Positions 1-8,677 of a DNA stretch of 64,000 nucleotides are shown piece after piece. This DNA is from JAHEFU01 sp041395205 (GTDB taxonomy: Bacteria > 4484-113 > JAFGCY01). Under the pieces are notes generated by a model, which saw only the letters and a program-made list of their open reading frames with translations, had not been told where the DNA came from and searched no databases. Position 1 is the first letter of the stretch, and each line of letters opens with the position of its first letter. The translations under genes and the position numbers were made by a program. The stretch spans positions 868,001-932,000 of the forward strand of contig JAWLAZ010000001.1 of assembly GCA_041395205.1 (NCBI GenBank), given 5' to 3'.

Positions 1-602
1 ACGCCCTCGACATTCTCCTTGGCGAGGATCGCCGGGAGGTCGGAGCCGATGTAGCCCGGCGGCGCTCCGATCAGGCGGGCGATGGCATGCGGCTCGCTGT
101 ACTCGGAGCAGTCCACCTTGAGGATCGCGCGCCAGTCATTGTGCAGGGCCTTGGCGAGCGCGCGCACGGTCTCGGTCTTGCCGACGCCGGTCGGGCCGGC
201 GAAGAACATCGTGGAGATCGGCCGCCCCGGGGTGCGGAAACCCTCGCGGGAACGCAGCAGAGCACGGGCGATGGCGTCGATGGCGCGGTCCTGGCCGATC
301 ACCTCGCGGTGCAGCACCTCGATGATGTCGTCAACGGGACTGCGCGCACCGGGCGGGATCACGATCGGGATCGTAGCCTCGTAGTCGGTGATGATCGCGC
401 CGCCGTTGTTGCCAGCGTTGCGCCCGGGAGCGGATGCATCGGACGCACCGGCCTCGGCGGCGGCCACGAGCTGCTCGGGCTGCTCCTCCTGGAGCTCTTC
501 CTCGATCAGCTCGTCATTCACCGATTCGCCCGTGCCCCTGTCGTCCCTGAGCGGCTTCTTCGGCGCGGTCTTCTTTGATGTCGTGTTCTTTTTCGGCGGC
601 AT
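1..602 (-). CDS. AAA+ ATPase with Hsp100 (ClpA/ClpB D2-like) module, 3' part cut by window edge
   Basis: Read on the minus strand from ATG at 602-600; the C-terminus lies beyond base 1. Residues 1-70 are a Lys/Ala/Glu-rich, probably disordered leader. The AAA+ module then starts: IGQDRAIDAIARAL at about 102-115, Walker A GPTGVGKT at 136-143, then DCSEYSEPHAIARLIGAPPGYIG at about 164-186, the Hsp100 second-ring signature (DMSEY...HAVSRLIGAPPGYVG in ClpA/ClpB). ClpA, ClpB and ClpC have a D1 ring before this module. Here there is room only for a ~100-residue leader, so this seems to be a single-ring relative. The family couples ATP hydrolysis to protein unfolding. The partner and substrates are unknown. 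Start context is poor in SD (AGGT 3 nt upstream). Confidence 0.85.
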   Translation of the reverse strand, partial: MPPKKNTTSKKTAPKKPLRDDRGTGESVNDELIEEELQEEQPEQLVAAAEAGASDASAPGRNAGNNGGAIITDYEATIPIVIPPGARSPVDDIIEVLHREVIGQDRAIDAIARALLRSREGFRTPGRPISTMFFAGPTGVGKTETVRALAKALHNDWRAILKVDCSEYSEPHAIARLIGAPPGYIGSDLPAILAKENVEG

Positions 603-1060
603 ACCTATTAATACCCCGGTGCCCGGAAATTCGACCTGAAGTCCAGATGGAATCGGCGTGAAGGGCTGGAGGCTGGGCCCCTGGCCTGGAGGAATCAAGC
701 AGGGAGCTGAGATGTGTTAACGAGGGTGAGAGCAATTCGGCAGCGGGCTGTGTGCATTGAGCGGACTGCGAGAGTGGTGCAACCGGCGGCGGCTTCCGGC
801 ACCCTGATATCAGGAGACGGCATCAGCATACCGGGATTCGATGGATGGCCGTTGCCAAACAAGTCCGCAGTGGGCCTTCAGCGCTCGTGCCTCACGCTGC
901 TGCGCGGCCTCCGGCCTTGCCATGAGGATTGGATTGCAGACGCTCAAGGGGTAGTTGTCAGAGTCAATGCGAAGCTGCGAAGATCGCCAGGGTCCAGATG
1001 ATCACGGGGAACAGCTTCGTGCTCACTGCGTGCTCTGTGGTGAACTTCTCCGTGAGTTTG
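603..1060. other. Intergenic stretch without a supported gene
   Basis: No ORF here has a start context, family motif or signal peptide. A 12-bp perfect palindrome CCTGATATCAGG sits at 804-815. The right end merges into the REP-like cluster at 1061-1232. Confidence 0.5.
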
Positions 1061-1232
1061 TTGTCATCCTGACGGATGACCTCCCTGTCAGCTTTACAGC
1101 GGAGTTCCGTTGCCAGGTTTGCGCCGGGGCTCCACTACCGCTGAAGCGGGTAGCTCCATGGCCCGACTGACCTCGGGGCTCCACTACCGCTGAAGCGGGT
1201 AGCTCCGGTTGCCGAAGCAAGCTTCGACCTCC
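1061..1232 (-). repeat. REP-like GGAG-hairpin cluster downstream of parB
   Basis: On the minus strand, immediately after the parB stop (TAA at 1236-1234, then GGGAGG), several hairpins follow: 1232-1209 (GGAGGTCGAAGC/GCTTCGGCAA), two copies of GGAGCTACCCGCTTCAGCGG at 1206-1175 and 1157-1126, a GGAGCCCCGA/TCGGGC unit between them, and 1084-1061 (GGAGGTCATCC/GGATGACAA). All share a GGAG head and most a CAA tail, while the arms differ. The 1061-1084 unit nearly equals the one at 30404-30428. Confidence 0.75.
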
Positions 1233-1233
1233 C

Positions 1234-2112
1234 TTACAGCGGGTCGGTGTCGGAGAGCAGGATTGACAACAGGCGTTCGAGGTCCTCGTCGCCGTGGTAG
1301 CTGATCGTGATGCTGCCGTTGCCGGCGGACTCCGCCAGGCGTACGCGCGTGCCCAGATGCTCCATCAGGCGGCCTTCGGCCTGCTTGAGGCGGCTCGGCT
1401 CGCTGCTCTTCACGCTCTGCTTGCGGCGCGGACGGCGGATCGGCTCACGGTTGGCAGCCTCGGCCGCACGGCGCTCCAGTTCACGCACGCTCCAGCCCTC
1501 GCGCGCGCAGCTTTCGGCGATCTCCTCGCGCTGCTCACCCGGGAAGCTGAGGATCGAGCGGCCGTGTCCGGCGCTGATCCGCCCGTCGCGCACGAGCTGC
1601 TTGACCTTGTCACTGAGCTCCAGCAGGCGCAGGGTGTTGCTCACCGCCGGGCGGCTCTTGCCGATCACCTCGGCGAGCTGGCTCGTGGTGTAGGCATAGC
1701 GGTTCTGCAGGTTCTCCAGTGCTTCCGCGACCTCGATCTCATTCAGGTCGGCGCGGATCAGGTTCTCGACGAGCGAGAGTTCCTGCAGCTGGCGGTCGGA
1801 GAAGTCACGCACGATCGCCTGGATCGTGCTCTGCCCGAGGTCGCGGCAGGCGCGCAGGCGGCGCTCCCCGGTCACGAGCTGGTAGCGGCCGTTGTCAGCG
1901 CTGCGCACCGTCACCGGCTGCAGCAGGCCCTGGCTGCGGATGCTGGCCCGCAGTTCGTTGAGCTCCTCCTGGTCGAACTCACGGCGCGGCTGGAAGGGGT
2001 TGGCATCGATCTGCGCGATGCGCAGTTCCATGATCTGCTCGCCGTCCTTCAGCGGTCCCGCCGCCGGTATCAGTTCCGCCAGTCCCTTGCCCAGTCCGCG
2101 CTTCCTGCTCAT
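1234..2112 (-). CDS. parB: Chromosome-partitioning protein ParB (Spo0J family)
   Basis: 292 residues, normal length. The N-terminus RKRGLGKGLAELIP is the ParB N-terminal motif. The ParB/sulfiredoxin-like CTPase core has TGERRLRA at 81-88 and ENLIRADLNEIEVA at 116-129; a helix-turn-helix (TTSQLAEVIGKSRPAVSNTL, about 142-161) reads parS. A basic linker (RRPRRKQSVKSS) precedes the C-terminal dimerisation segment. ParB loads as a CTP-dependent clamp at parS near the origin and stimulates ParA. The ATG directly follows the parA TAA (TAAATG), so the pair is translationally coupled. No full parS palindrome was seen nearby. The stop codon abuts a GGGAGG hairpin. Confidence 0.97.
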   Translation of the reverse strand: MSRKRGLGKGLAELIPAAGPLKDGEQIMELRIAQIDANPFQPRREFDQEELNELRASIRSQGLLQPVTVRSADNGRYQLVTGERRLRACRDLGQSTIQAIVRDFSDRQLQELSLVENLIRADLNEIEVAEALENLQNRYAYTTSQLAEVIGKSRPAVSNTLRLLELSDKVKQLVRDGRISAGHGRSILSFPGEQREEIAESCAREGWSVRELERRAAEAANREPIRRPRRKQSVKSSEPSRLKQAEGRLMEHLGTRVRLAESAGNGSITISYHGDEDLERLLSILLSDTDPL

Positions 2113-2880
2113 TTACGTGCCTTCCATCCTGTCAATCAGTTCCCGCGCCACGGCCCGGTAGGCCTGCGCCCCGCTGCCCTCCGGATCATGCACCGTGATC
2201 GGCGCAGCGTGGCTTGGTGCCTCCGCCAGCCTGACCGAACGGGGCACGAGCGTCTGGAAGACATGGCCCGGGAAATTGCTGCGGACCTCCTCCACCACAT
2301 CGCGGCTGAGGTTGGTCCGTGAATCATACATTGTAAGCAATGCCCCGGCCACGTCCAGCTGCTGGTTGAGCGCATTGCGGATGCGGCCGATTGTGTCCGT
2401 CAGTTTGGCCAGCCCCGCCAGGGCGTAGAACTCGCACTGCACGGGGATCACCACATGGCTCGAGGCCACCAGCGCATTGAGCGTCAGCAGCCCGAGGCTC
2501 GGCGGGCAGTCGATGATCACGTAGTCATGCGGCAGCCCGGCGCGGTCCAGTGCACGCCTGAGCGCATACTCGCGGGCCAGCGCGCTGACGAGTTCCAGCT
2601 CGGCGGCGGAAAGGTCGATGTGCGAAGGTGCGACATCCAGGCGCTCGAATTCGCTGGCGCGCAGCACCGCCGACATCGGCAGGCCGTCCATCAGCACGTT
2701 GTAGATCGAGTTCCCCTGCGCGGCCTCGACGCCGACACCCGCCGAGGCATTGGCCTGGGGGTCGAGGTCGATCAGCAGCACGCGCCGTCCCTCCGCAGCG
2801 AGTGCCGCCGCGAGGTTGATGGATGACGTGGTTTTCCCTACTCCGCCTTTCTGGTTGGCCACGGAGATCACATGTGGCAT
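2113..2880 (-). CDS. parA: Chromosome-partitioning ATPase ParA (Soj family)
   Basis: 255 residues, the size of chromosomal Soj-type ParA without an N-terminal DNA-binding extension. The deviant Walker A KGGVGKTT with its signature lysine is at 11-18; Walker A' continues LLIDLDPQANAS at about 36-47, and DYVIIDCPPSLG is the Walker B region. ATP-dependent dimers bind DNA nonspecifically and form the gradient that moves ParB-parS complexes. First gene of parAB, directly abutting parB. A TATAAT box on the minus strand (2892-2887) lies only 6 nt before the ATG and no SD is visible, so the operon is probably transcribed as a leaderless mRNA. Confidence 0.97.
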   Translation of the reverse strand: MPHVISVANQKGGVGKTTSSINLAAALAAEGRRVLLIDLDPQANASAGVGVEAAQGNSIYNVLMDGLPMSAVLRASEFERLDVAPSHIDLSAAELELVSALAREYALRRALDRAGLPHDYVIIDCPPSLGLLTLNALVASSHVVIPVQCEFYALAGLAKLTDTIGRIRNALNQQLDVAGALLTMYDSRTNLSRDVVEEVRSNFPGHVFQTLVPRSVRLAEAPSHAAPITVHDPEGSGAQAYRAVARELIDRMEGT

Positions 2881-2886
2881 CCGGTG

Positions 2887-2892
2887 ATTATA
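2887..2892 (-). promoter_or_regulatory. -10 box for leaderless parAB
   Basis: TATAAT on the minus strand, 6 nt before the parA ATG. No convincing -35 hexamer is visible. Confidence 0.6.
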
Positions 2893-2983
2893 TCGCCGGT
2901 TTCACGACGTCCCGACCCCGCCCCGCGGAGCCATCCTGTAAAATCAGTTCCGGGTCAGCAAGACCCCCCTGGAGACCCGATCA

Positions 2984-3790
2984 ATGAGCACGGAGCAGTA
3001 CTTCCGTCAGGAACTGGACAGCGAGACCGGCGTGATGACGCTCACCATGCAGCGCCCGGACAACAACCGCAACCAGATCAACACGGTCCTGCTGGAGCAG
3101 CTGCGCGACATCGTCGTGCCGGAGCTGAGCCATCCGCGCTGGCGCGGGCTCGTGATCATCAGCGGCTACGAGAAGGTCTTCTCCACCGGTGCCGACATCG
3201 ACGGCGACCTCGGCCAGGTTGACGACGCCGGGGCGCACCGCTTCGTGAAGCTCGGCAGCGACGTGTTCCAGATGCTCAATTCCCTGCGCTGCATGACCGT
3301 CAGCTGCGTGGCCGGCTTCGCGCTGGGCGGCGGGCTGGAACTGGCCCAGGCCACGGATTTCCGGATCGCCACCGCATCCGCGCGGCTCGGCCAGCCGGAG
3401 ATCAACCTCGGGATGATCCCGGGCTGGGGCGGGACGCAGCGCCTTCCGCGCCTGATCGGGCCGCAGAAGGCGCGCTGGATGATGTACAGCGGCGAGCCGA
3501 TCACGGGCCGCACCGGCATGGAATGGGGCCTGATCGACGAGGTGGTCGACAGCTACGCCGAACTGCTGCCCGCCGCACAGAAGATGCTCGCCAAGCTGCT
3601 GAGCAAGAGCAGCCGGGCGCTGGCCGCCGCCAAGCGCGCGATGAACGTCGGCACGGAGATGTCCCTGCGCGACGGCCTGGACTATGAGGTGGAGGTCTTC
3701 AGCTACTGCTGGGGCACGCCCGACCGCCAGGAGGGCTTCGCCGCCCACTTCGAGAAGCGCAAGCCCGTCTGGCCGCCCTACACCGACTAG
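2984..3790 (+). CDS. Enoyl-CoA hydratase/isomerase (crotonase family)
   Basis: 268 residues, standard crotonase length. The oxyanion hole is formed by STGAD (68-71) and GFALGGGLELA (111-121). The two catalytic acidic positions of true hydratases are kept: Glu119 in GGGLELA and Glu139 in GQPEINLGMIPGWGGTQRLPR. Expected reaction: syn-hydration of trans-2-enoyl-CoA in fatty-acid or amino-acid degradation. An EFEK-like C-terminus (AAHFEKRKPVW) is typical of short-chain hydratases. A TAAAAT box at 2939-2944 gives a ~35-nt leader; no strong SD. It is followed 3 nt later by holA, an unrelated function, and lies 12 kb from the hydroxyacyl-CoA dehydrogenase. Substrate chain length cannot be read from sequence. 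Confidence 0.9.
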   Translation: MSTEQYFRQELDSETGVMTLTMQRPDNNRNQINTVLLEQLRDIVVPELSHPRWRGLVIISGYEKVFSTGADIDGDLGQVDDAGAHRFVKLGSDVFQMLNSLRCMTVSCVAGFALGGGLELAQATDFRIATASARLGQPEINLGMIPGWGGTQRLPRLIGPQKARWMMYSGEPITGRTGMEWGLIDEVVDSYAELLPAAQKMLAKLLSKSSRALAAAKRAMNVGTEMSLRDGLDYEVEVFSYCWGTPDRQEGFAAHFEKRKPVWPPYTD

Positions 3791-3793
3791 GCG

Positions 3794-4750
3794 ATGCCGG
3801 CGCACCTGCTGATCGCGCGTGACCCGCTGCTGCTCGACGAGGCCGTGGCCGGCCTGCTGCCGGCGGGCGTCGAACCGGAGCGCCACTACGCAGCCGAGCT
3901 GAACGCCGACACGGTCTTCAACCAGCTGGGCAGCGCGGACCTGTTCGCCTCCGAGAAGTGCTTCATCTACGTTGACATTCTCGAGATGAAGCCGACCAAG
4001 CGTGAAAGCGAGCGCATCGCGGAGATCCTCGCCAGGCTGCCGGCGGAGACCACGCTGATCTGCACGCAGCTCTTCAGCGACCCGGAGAAGCGCAGCGACG
4101 AGGACCGGCGCCTGAAGACCCAGGCGGCCCAGCTCTGGCAGAAGGGCACGAAGCCGCTGGACCTGCGCCGCCAGGGCGAGGGTGAGAACGGCGTGCGCTG
4201 GCTGATGAACCGGGCCCGGGAGCACTACGGCCTGGAACTTGGCAACGCCCAGGCCCAGCGCCTGCTGCTGCTCTCCACGGACCAGCTGGCGCTCGCGGAT
4301 GCGGAACTGGCCAAGCTGGCTCTCGCGCTGGACGGCGGCGGGCGGGTCACGGATGAACTGCTGCGTGAGACCGTGCAGGGCAGCCCCGCCGCGCGCTTCT
4401 ATGAAATGGCAGACAGCGTGATGCAGTGCCATCCCCAGGCCCAAACCCTGCTTCTGGACTGGTTCCGCAGCAGCGGTGACACCTTCCGGCTGGTGAATGA
4501 ACTGAAGCGCCGCTTCACGGCGATGCGCACGCTCAGGCGCGGTGGCAACGTCTACCCGCCCTTCTTCGCGCGCAGCCTGCAGCAGTTCCAGCGCCGCTAT
4601 CCCGACCCGGCGTTCTGGCGCAGCATCGAGCTGCTGGCCCGGCTCGAGCAGGACCTCAAGGGCGGGATGTACGCGGGGGCCAGCTCGAAGGACGCGGAGC
4701 TGAGTGCGCTGCAGGTCTTCGCCGCCGACCTGCGCCGCATCGCGGGCTAG
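3794..4750 (+). CDS. holA: DNA polymerase III delta subunit (clamp loader), divergent
   Basis: 318 residues, close to the usual ~340. The layout fits HolA: a short N-terminal segment that retrieves a DEAV-type element (LLIARDPLLLDEAVAGLL), a strand-rich middle (AETTLICTQLFSDPEKRS...), then an all-helical half with LLLSTDQLALADAELAKLALAL and the C-terminal collar region. The delta subunit opens the beta clamp in the clamp-loader complex and carries no working nucleotide site, and no Walker motif is seen here. It starts 3 nt after the enoyl-CoA hydratase stop, so it is probably cotranscribed, and its last 4 nt overlap the convergent membrane gene. Similarity is by pattern only; a HolA-like AAA+-fold protein of other function is possible. 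Confidence 0.7.
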   Translation: MPAHLLIARDPLLLDEAVAGLLPAGVEPERHYAAELNADTVFNQLGSADLFASEKCFIYVDILEMKPTKRESERIAEILARLPAETTLICTQLFSDPEKRSDEDRRLKTQAAQLWQKGTKPLDLRRQGEGENGVRWLMNRAREHYGLELGNAQAQRLLLLSTDQLALADAELAKLALALDGGGRVTDELLRETVQGSPAARFYEMADSVMQCHPQAQTLLLDWFRSSGDTFRLVNELKRRFTAMRTLRRGGNVYPPFFARSLQQFQRRYPDPAFWRSIELLARLEQDLKGGMYAGASSKDAELSALQVFAADLRRIAG

Positions 4751-5340
4751 ACGCTCTCGTCGGCCTCGATGTCGGGCATCATCATGCAGAAGTCACCGGC
4801 CTCGACCTCGCTCTTCGCGGTCTCGATGCTCAGGTTGCGGCGCGGGCCGGCCTCGGGCAGCAGGTTGCCGCGGATCCACTGCTCGCTCATGAACAGGTGC
4901 CGCGAGCAGCGCCGCAGGTGGATCACGATCATCACGTAGATCCCGCTCACGGCGATCACGGCCAGCGCCGTCATCACCCCGCTCTGGAAGTCGTCCATCG
5001 TCCCGCCGTTGCGGTAGGCGCTGAACTTCTGGTCGATGCGCGAGAACTTGTCGATCAGGACCTGCACCCAGGGCACGAGCGGCGTGATCCCGGCCAGCCA
5101 GATCGCCCAGCGCTTCACGTAGAGGATCCCGAGCCCGGCCAGGAAGCAGGCCATCGGTACGAACACCAGGTTGAGCAGCACCAGGAAGGAACCGAGCCCG
5201 GTCTTGGTCTGGTTGTAGAGCGCGCCCTGGTCGAACTCGAAGAAGGAGTTGAGCAGCCACACGAAGCCGGTCACGAACAGGATCGTGGCCGGGAACTTGG
5301 CCCAGCGCAGGGCCTCGCGTTTGTGGTCGCGCACCAGCAT
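4747..5340 (-). CDS. Four-helix integral membrane protein, function unknown
   Basis: 197 residues from ATG at 5340. A basic N-terminal segment (LVRDHKREALRWAKF) precedes four hydrophobic stretches (about 18-36, 51-75, 80-100 and 125-148), followed by a soluble, acidic C-terminal tail of ~45 residues. No family motif recognised. An upstream TTG exists, but ATG 5340 is preferred because TACAAT on the minus strand (5354-5349) lies 8 nt before it, giving a leaderless start. Convergent with holA, overlapping by 4 nt. Confidence 0.75.
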   Translation of the reverse strand: MLVRDHKREALRWAKFPATILFVTGFVWLLNSFFEFDQGALYNQTKTGLGSFLVLLNLVFVPMACFLAGLGILYVKRWAIWLAGITPLVPWVQVLIDKFSRIDQKFSAYRNGGTMDDFQSGVMTALAVIAVSGIYVMIVIHLRRCSRHLFMSEQWIRGNLLPEAGPRRNLSIETAKSEVEAGDFCMMMPDIEADESV

Positions 5341-5456
5341 GGATAGCAATTGTAACGCTGGATTCGGCAGGGAGAAAAGAGCGGGGAACGAAGGGGGCGG
5401 AGCCCATGCCGGAGCGGTGGCCAGGGTCGTTGCTGCTCCTCCGCTTGCTCAAATGC

Positions 5457-5482
5457 AAAAGGGGAGGGCCGTAGCCCTCCCC
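5457..5482 (-). terminator. Rho-independent terminator downstream of the 958-aa lipoprotein
   Basis: Perfect 9-bp stem GGGGAGGGC/GCCCTCCCC with a 4-nt loop; on the minus strand it is followed by TTTT (5460-5457). It lies ~320 nt past the stop at 5801, after the hairpin array, so the array would be transcribed. Confidence 0.75.
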
Positions 5483-5524
5483 TCAGTGGAGCAGGTGTTG
5501 TCAGATTGATTTCCAACTTCCCGT

Positions 5525-5749
5525 TTGTCCGGATTGCTCCGGACCTCCGCTTGTGCGACAACAAGTGTCGCACCTCCTGTTGTCCGGATTGCTCCGGGCC
5601 TCCCGCCTCGTGTCCGTTCAGCGCGACACGGCGAAACCGGATGGCGTTGCCAGAAAAGGAAGAAGGCCCGGATTGCTCCGGACCTCCTGTTGTCCGGATT
5701 GCTCCGGACCTCCGCCTCGTATCCGTTCAGCGCGACCCGGCGAAACCGG
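5525..5749 (-). repeat. Array of five REP-like GGAG hairpins plus duplicated block
   Basis: On the minus strand: units at 5713-5690, 5687-5667, 5603-5580, 5577-5551 and 5548-5525. Four have arms (T/C)CCGG...CCGGA around GCAAT; one (5577-5551) has the unrelated arms TGCGACA/TGTCGCA. All keep the head GGAGG, and four keep the tail ACAA or CACAA. A 37-bp block ending in GGCGAAACCGG follows two of the units, so 5580-5640 and 5690-5749 are direct copies with four or five differences. Confidence 0.8.
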
Positions 5750-5800
5750 CTTTCGCCGCAGCGCCGGACCGCCGAACGCTTGCGCGAGGCGGAAACTCAC

Positions 5801-8677
5801 TTAGTCGTTCGGGTTGCCGCCGATCACAGTCAGCAGTTCTCCGGGCTGGTCCCAGGTGAAGGAATTGCCACCCTGGAACAGGGTCAGCTCGAAGCTGTCG
5901 CCCGGAACCAGCGTGCCGGTCCACTCCGGACCCGCGCCGATCTTCTGCCAGTCGGTGTTGTCAGGCACGTAGATCGCCAGCACGTTGAAGCCGAGGCTGC
6001 CGAGGCCGGAGGCCACCAGGTTCAGCTCGCGCTCGTGGTTGCCGGCGCCGAAGCGCAGCATCGCCTCATCGGCATGCGTGCCGCTGAATTCGAACCACAG
6101 CACGTCCGGGGTGGCGCTGGCGATGTTGTTGCCATTGAGCACCTTGCCGCTGAAGTCGCGGTTGGCGAGTGAGAGGTTGCCGCGGGTGCCGTCATCGGTG
6201 ATGTTCACGCCCCAGTCCACGCCGCTGAGGCCGCTGTCGAAGATGAACTCATTGATCACGATGTCGCCGTAGCCGATCGGGTTCTGGTTGCGGTCGAAGA
6301 CCTGGAAGCCGTAGCTGCCGGTGTTCAGCGCCTGGATGTCCAGGTCGATGCGCCCGGTGCGCGGGTTGGCGGTGTTCAGGTTGATCACGCCGAGGTCGGG
6401 GGCGTTGAAGGGCACGTCCTGGCCGGCGGTGTCCTGCATGAAGCGCACGATCGGGCTCAGGGCGTTGGTCTCGGCCTCCTGGCCGATCGGGAACTCGCTG
6501 CCGCCGTTGACGAGCATGTCGCTGAAGCCGGCGAAGTCCACCGGGCTCGCGGTCTGATCCGCCAGGTCGAAGACCACATGGTCGTTGCGGCGGATGTTGG
6601 CGGAGTTGCTGAAGATGTAGAGCATCGTGGTGTCGTCACCGAGATCGTTGCCCTTCGGGAAGGTCTCGAGCTCGACCGGCAGCGGGGCCGGGGTGGCCTC
6701 GAAGAACTCGCCGGGCTTGTTGACGCTGGTCCAGGTGCCGTTCACGTTCATGTGCAGGCCGTAGAGATGGTCGGGGGTGACGTTGAGCTGGGTCAGGGCC
6801 GAGAAGCCGTAGGGGCCGCCCGGGGTCTCCGGATTGCGGATCGAGAACTCACCGCCGCCGACGGGCTCGCTGGCGCTGTATTCGAAGACGATGCTCTCGG
6901 CCGGGTCATTGAAGTCGTAGAGCACCAGGCTGACGTTGTCAAGGTTGGCCGGCTCGCCGGCGCTGCCCCAGAAGAAGGCACCCTGGACCGTGGTGGAGAT
7001 CGAGGAGTCGAGCACGTGGTTGCCATTGCCCCACATGCCGGCGCCCGTCGTCAGGCTCTGGAAGATCCCGGCCTCGTTGTCGGCGGAGACGTCGAGGTTC
7101 CAGCTCTTGCTGACCGCGTTCGGCACGAAGTCGCCGTCCTGGGCCAGCACGATCCCGAAGCTGCCCTCGGGGGTCGTGAAGGCCGTGCTGTCCGGGTCGT
7201 CATCCGGGAACACGATGCCGCTAGCACCGCTGGCATTCGGGGTGAACTCGATCACGCCGTCCCAGGTGCTGTGGAACTCGTTGAAGCTGCTGTCACCGGA
7301 CAGGCTGGATTCCCAGCTCAGGGCGCTGATCACCGCGGCGAGCGCGTTGTCATAGTCCGTCTGGGAGAGACCGGCGAGGTTGTCCGGGGTGAAGGCGGTC
7401 TCGGGGCTGCCGTCGCCGTCCTGGTCCCAGGCACCGTGGACGCCGGTCACCTCGAAGCCGTAGCTGCTGTTGGCGGGCCAGTTGAAGGTGCCGGCCGTCG
7501 GGGTCTGCTCGGTGGAGGACTCATCCGTGATCAACACGTCGAAGTCGGTGATCTCCACGCCGTTGACAGCCTGGGCCACGTAGCTCAGGGGCGTCGGGCT
7601 GACACTGAGCGGGCCGCTGGCACCGCTGCCGCTGGTGCGGGCCGCGAGGTAGACGCTGCCGTCCATGTCAGTATCGGCGGCCTGCACGTCAGCCAGGCTG
7701 ATCTCACCCGTCCAGTGCGCCCACACGCCGCTCCAGTCCGTCGTGCCCGTGCCAGTGGAAACGGAGGGAGCACTGGCGCTGGACCAGCTGTGCGTGGCCA
7801 CGACGGTCTCGCTGCCATCGAAGTTGTCACTGTCGCCGAGCAGGATCTCGACCGCAGTGGTGCTCTCACCGAGGTGCACCGCCAGCGGCGTGATGTCGGA
7901 GATGTTGACACTGGTGTTGTAGTCGTAGTCGGCCCTGGCGCCGCTGTAGTCGGAATCGCCGACGGTCCGGCCCAGCAGGATGCCGAGCGGGGTGATGTCG
8001 CCGATGTTGGACTCGCCGTCCTGGTTGCCGTCGCCGCCGGCGAAGGCGCCCCAGAACATGTAGTCGGCGGGGGCCGCGTCAGTCACGGCGGTATTGCCGA
8101 ACTGGAAGGTGCTCGCCGGGCTGGACAGCGTGGAGCTGCCCTCGCCGTAGGCGAAGATCACCGGGTTGCTGTGGGCATCCCCGGCGGCGCTCTGCGCACG
8201 CTGCGGGCCGGACTCGAACTCCACGCGGGCGAAACCGCCGGAGAGCCGGACCGCGTTGTCAGCATCGACCTGGCCGAGGGCCACGACGCCGGGCTGGTTG
8301 AAGGAGGCCAGCTCGACATCAGCTTCCATCAGACCATTGAAGCTGGCGGAAACGGGGCTGAGACGCGTTGCATCGAAGTGCAGCTCAAGGGCCACGCCGC
8401 TGAGCACGCTCTCGTCCGCGATGTCTATCTCCACAACGGTCCGGCCGCCCTCATTGAAGCTCCGCAGATCAATGCTGGAGTTGAGAGAGCTGTCACGGTA
8501 GCCGCGGTCGTTGTACCTGACGGCCCTGAAATCGCCCTCGCTCACCCCGATGAACGACTCCACCGGGGAGAGCTCCGCGGCAGTGTCCAGCGTGGATCCG
8601 CCGCCGCAGGAGACCAGGCCCGCAATCAGTGCAGCAATTGCCAGAAGCAAGACTGCCGTATGTCTGGGATACTTCAT
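5801..8677 (-). CDS. Large secreted lipoprotein with cohesin-like and dockerin-like segments
   Basis: 958 residues. Lipoprotein signal with lipobox LVSC (Cys24) followed by GGG. Residues ~70-160 (VVEIDIADESVLSGVALELHFDATRLSPV...GVVALG...FARVEFES) read like a cohesin-type beta-sandwich. Two dockerin-like calcium loops follow, each with a DITPL signature: DGNQDGESNIGDITPLGILLG and DYDYNTSVNISDITPLAVHLG. The remainder is beta-rich, Asn/Gly/Asp-rich and without recognised enzyme motifs. SD GGTGGAG lies 4 nt before ATG. Cohesin and dockerin modules normally pair between proteins, so both in one chain hint at self-assembly. It could equally be a generic surface protein using a dockerin-like calcium module. 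Followed by the GGAG hairpin array. Confidence 0.75.
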   Translation of the reverse strand: MKYPRHTAVLLLAIAALIAGLVSCGGGSTLDTAAELSPVESFIGVSEGDFRAVRYNDRGYRDSSLNSSIDLRSFNEGGRTVVEIDIADESVLSGVALELHFDATRLSPVSASFNGLMEADVELASFNQPGVVALGQVDADNAVRLSGGFARVEFESGPQRAQSAAGDAHSNPVIFAYGEGSSTLSSPASTFQFGNTAVTDAAPADYMFWGAFAGGDGNQDGESNIGDITPLGILLGRTVGDSDYSGARADYDYNTSVNISDITPLAVHLGESTTAVEILLGDSDNFDGSETVVATHSWSSASAPSVSTGTGTTDWSGVWAHWTGEISLADVQAADTDMDGSVYLAARTSGSGASGPLSVSPTPLSYVAQAVNGVEITDFDVLITDESSTEQTPTAGTFNWPANSSYGFEVTGVHGAWDQDGDGSPETAFTPDNLAGLSQTDYDNALAAVISALSWESSLSGDSSFNEFHSTWDGVIEFTPNASGASGIVFPDDDPDSTAFTTPEGSFGIVLAQDGDFVPNAVSKSWNLDVSADNEAGIFQSLTTGAGMWGNGNHVLDSSISTTVQGAFFWGSAGEPANLDNVSLVLYDFNDPAESIVFEYSASEPVGGGEFSIRNPETPGGPYGFSALTQLNVTPDHLYGLHMNVNGTWTSVNKPGEFFEATPAPLPVELETFPKGNDLGDDTTMLYIFSNSANIRRNDHVVFDLADQTASPVDFAGFSDMLVNGGSEFPIGQEAETNALSPIVRFMQDTAGQDVPFNAPDLGVINLNTANPRTGRIDLDIQALNTGSYGFQVFDRNQNPIGYGDIVINEFIFDSGLSGVDWGVNITDDGTRGNLSLANRDFSGKVLNGNNIASATPDVLWFEFSGTHADEAMLRFGAGNHERELNLVASGLGSLGFNVLAIYVPDNTDWQKIGAGPEWTGTLVPGDSFELTLFQGGNSFTWDQPGELLTVIGGNPND

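Larger units (their letters stand above)
5341..5800. other. Gene-free stretch with terminator and REP-like array
   Basis: 460 nt between a membrane gene and a large lipoprotein gene, both on the minus strand. It holds the hairpin terminator at 5461-5482, five GGAG hairpins at 5525-5713 and a duplicated ~60-bp block (5580-5640 and 5690-5749). No coding sequence supported. Confidence 0.7.
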
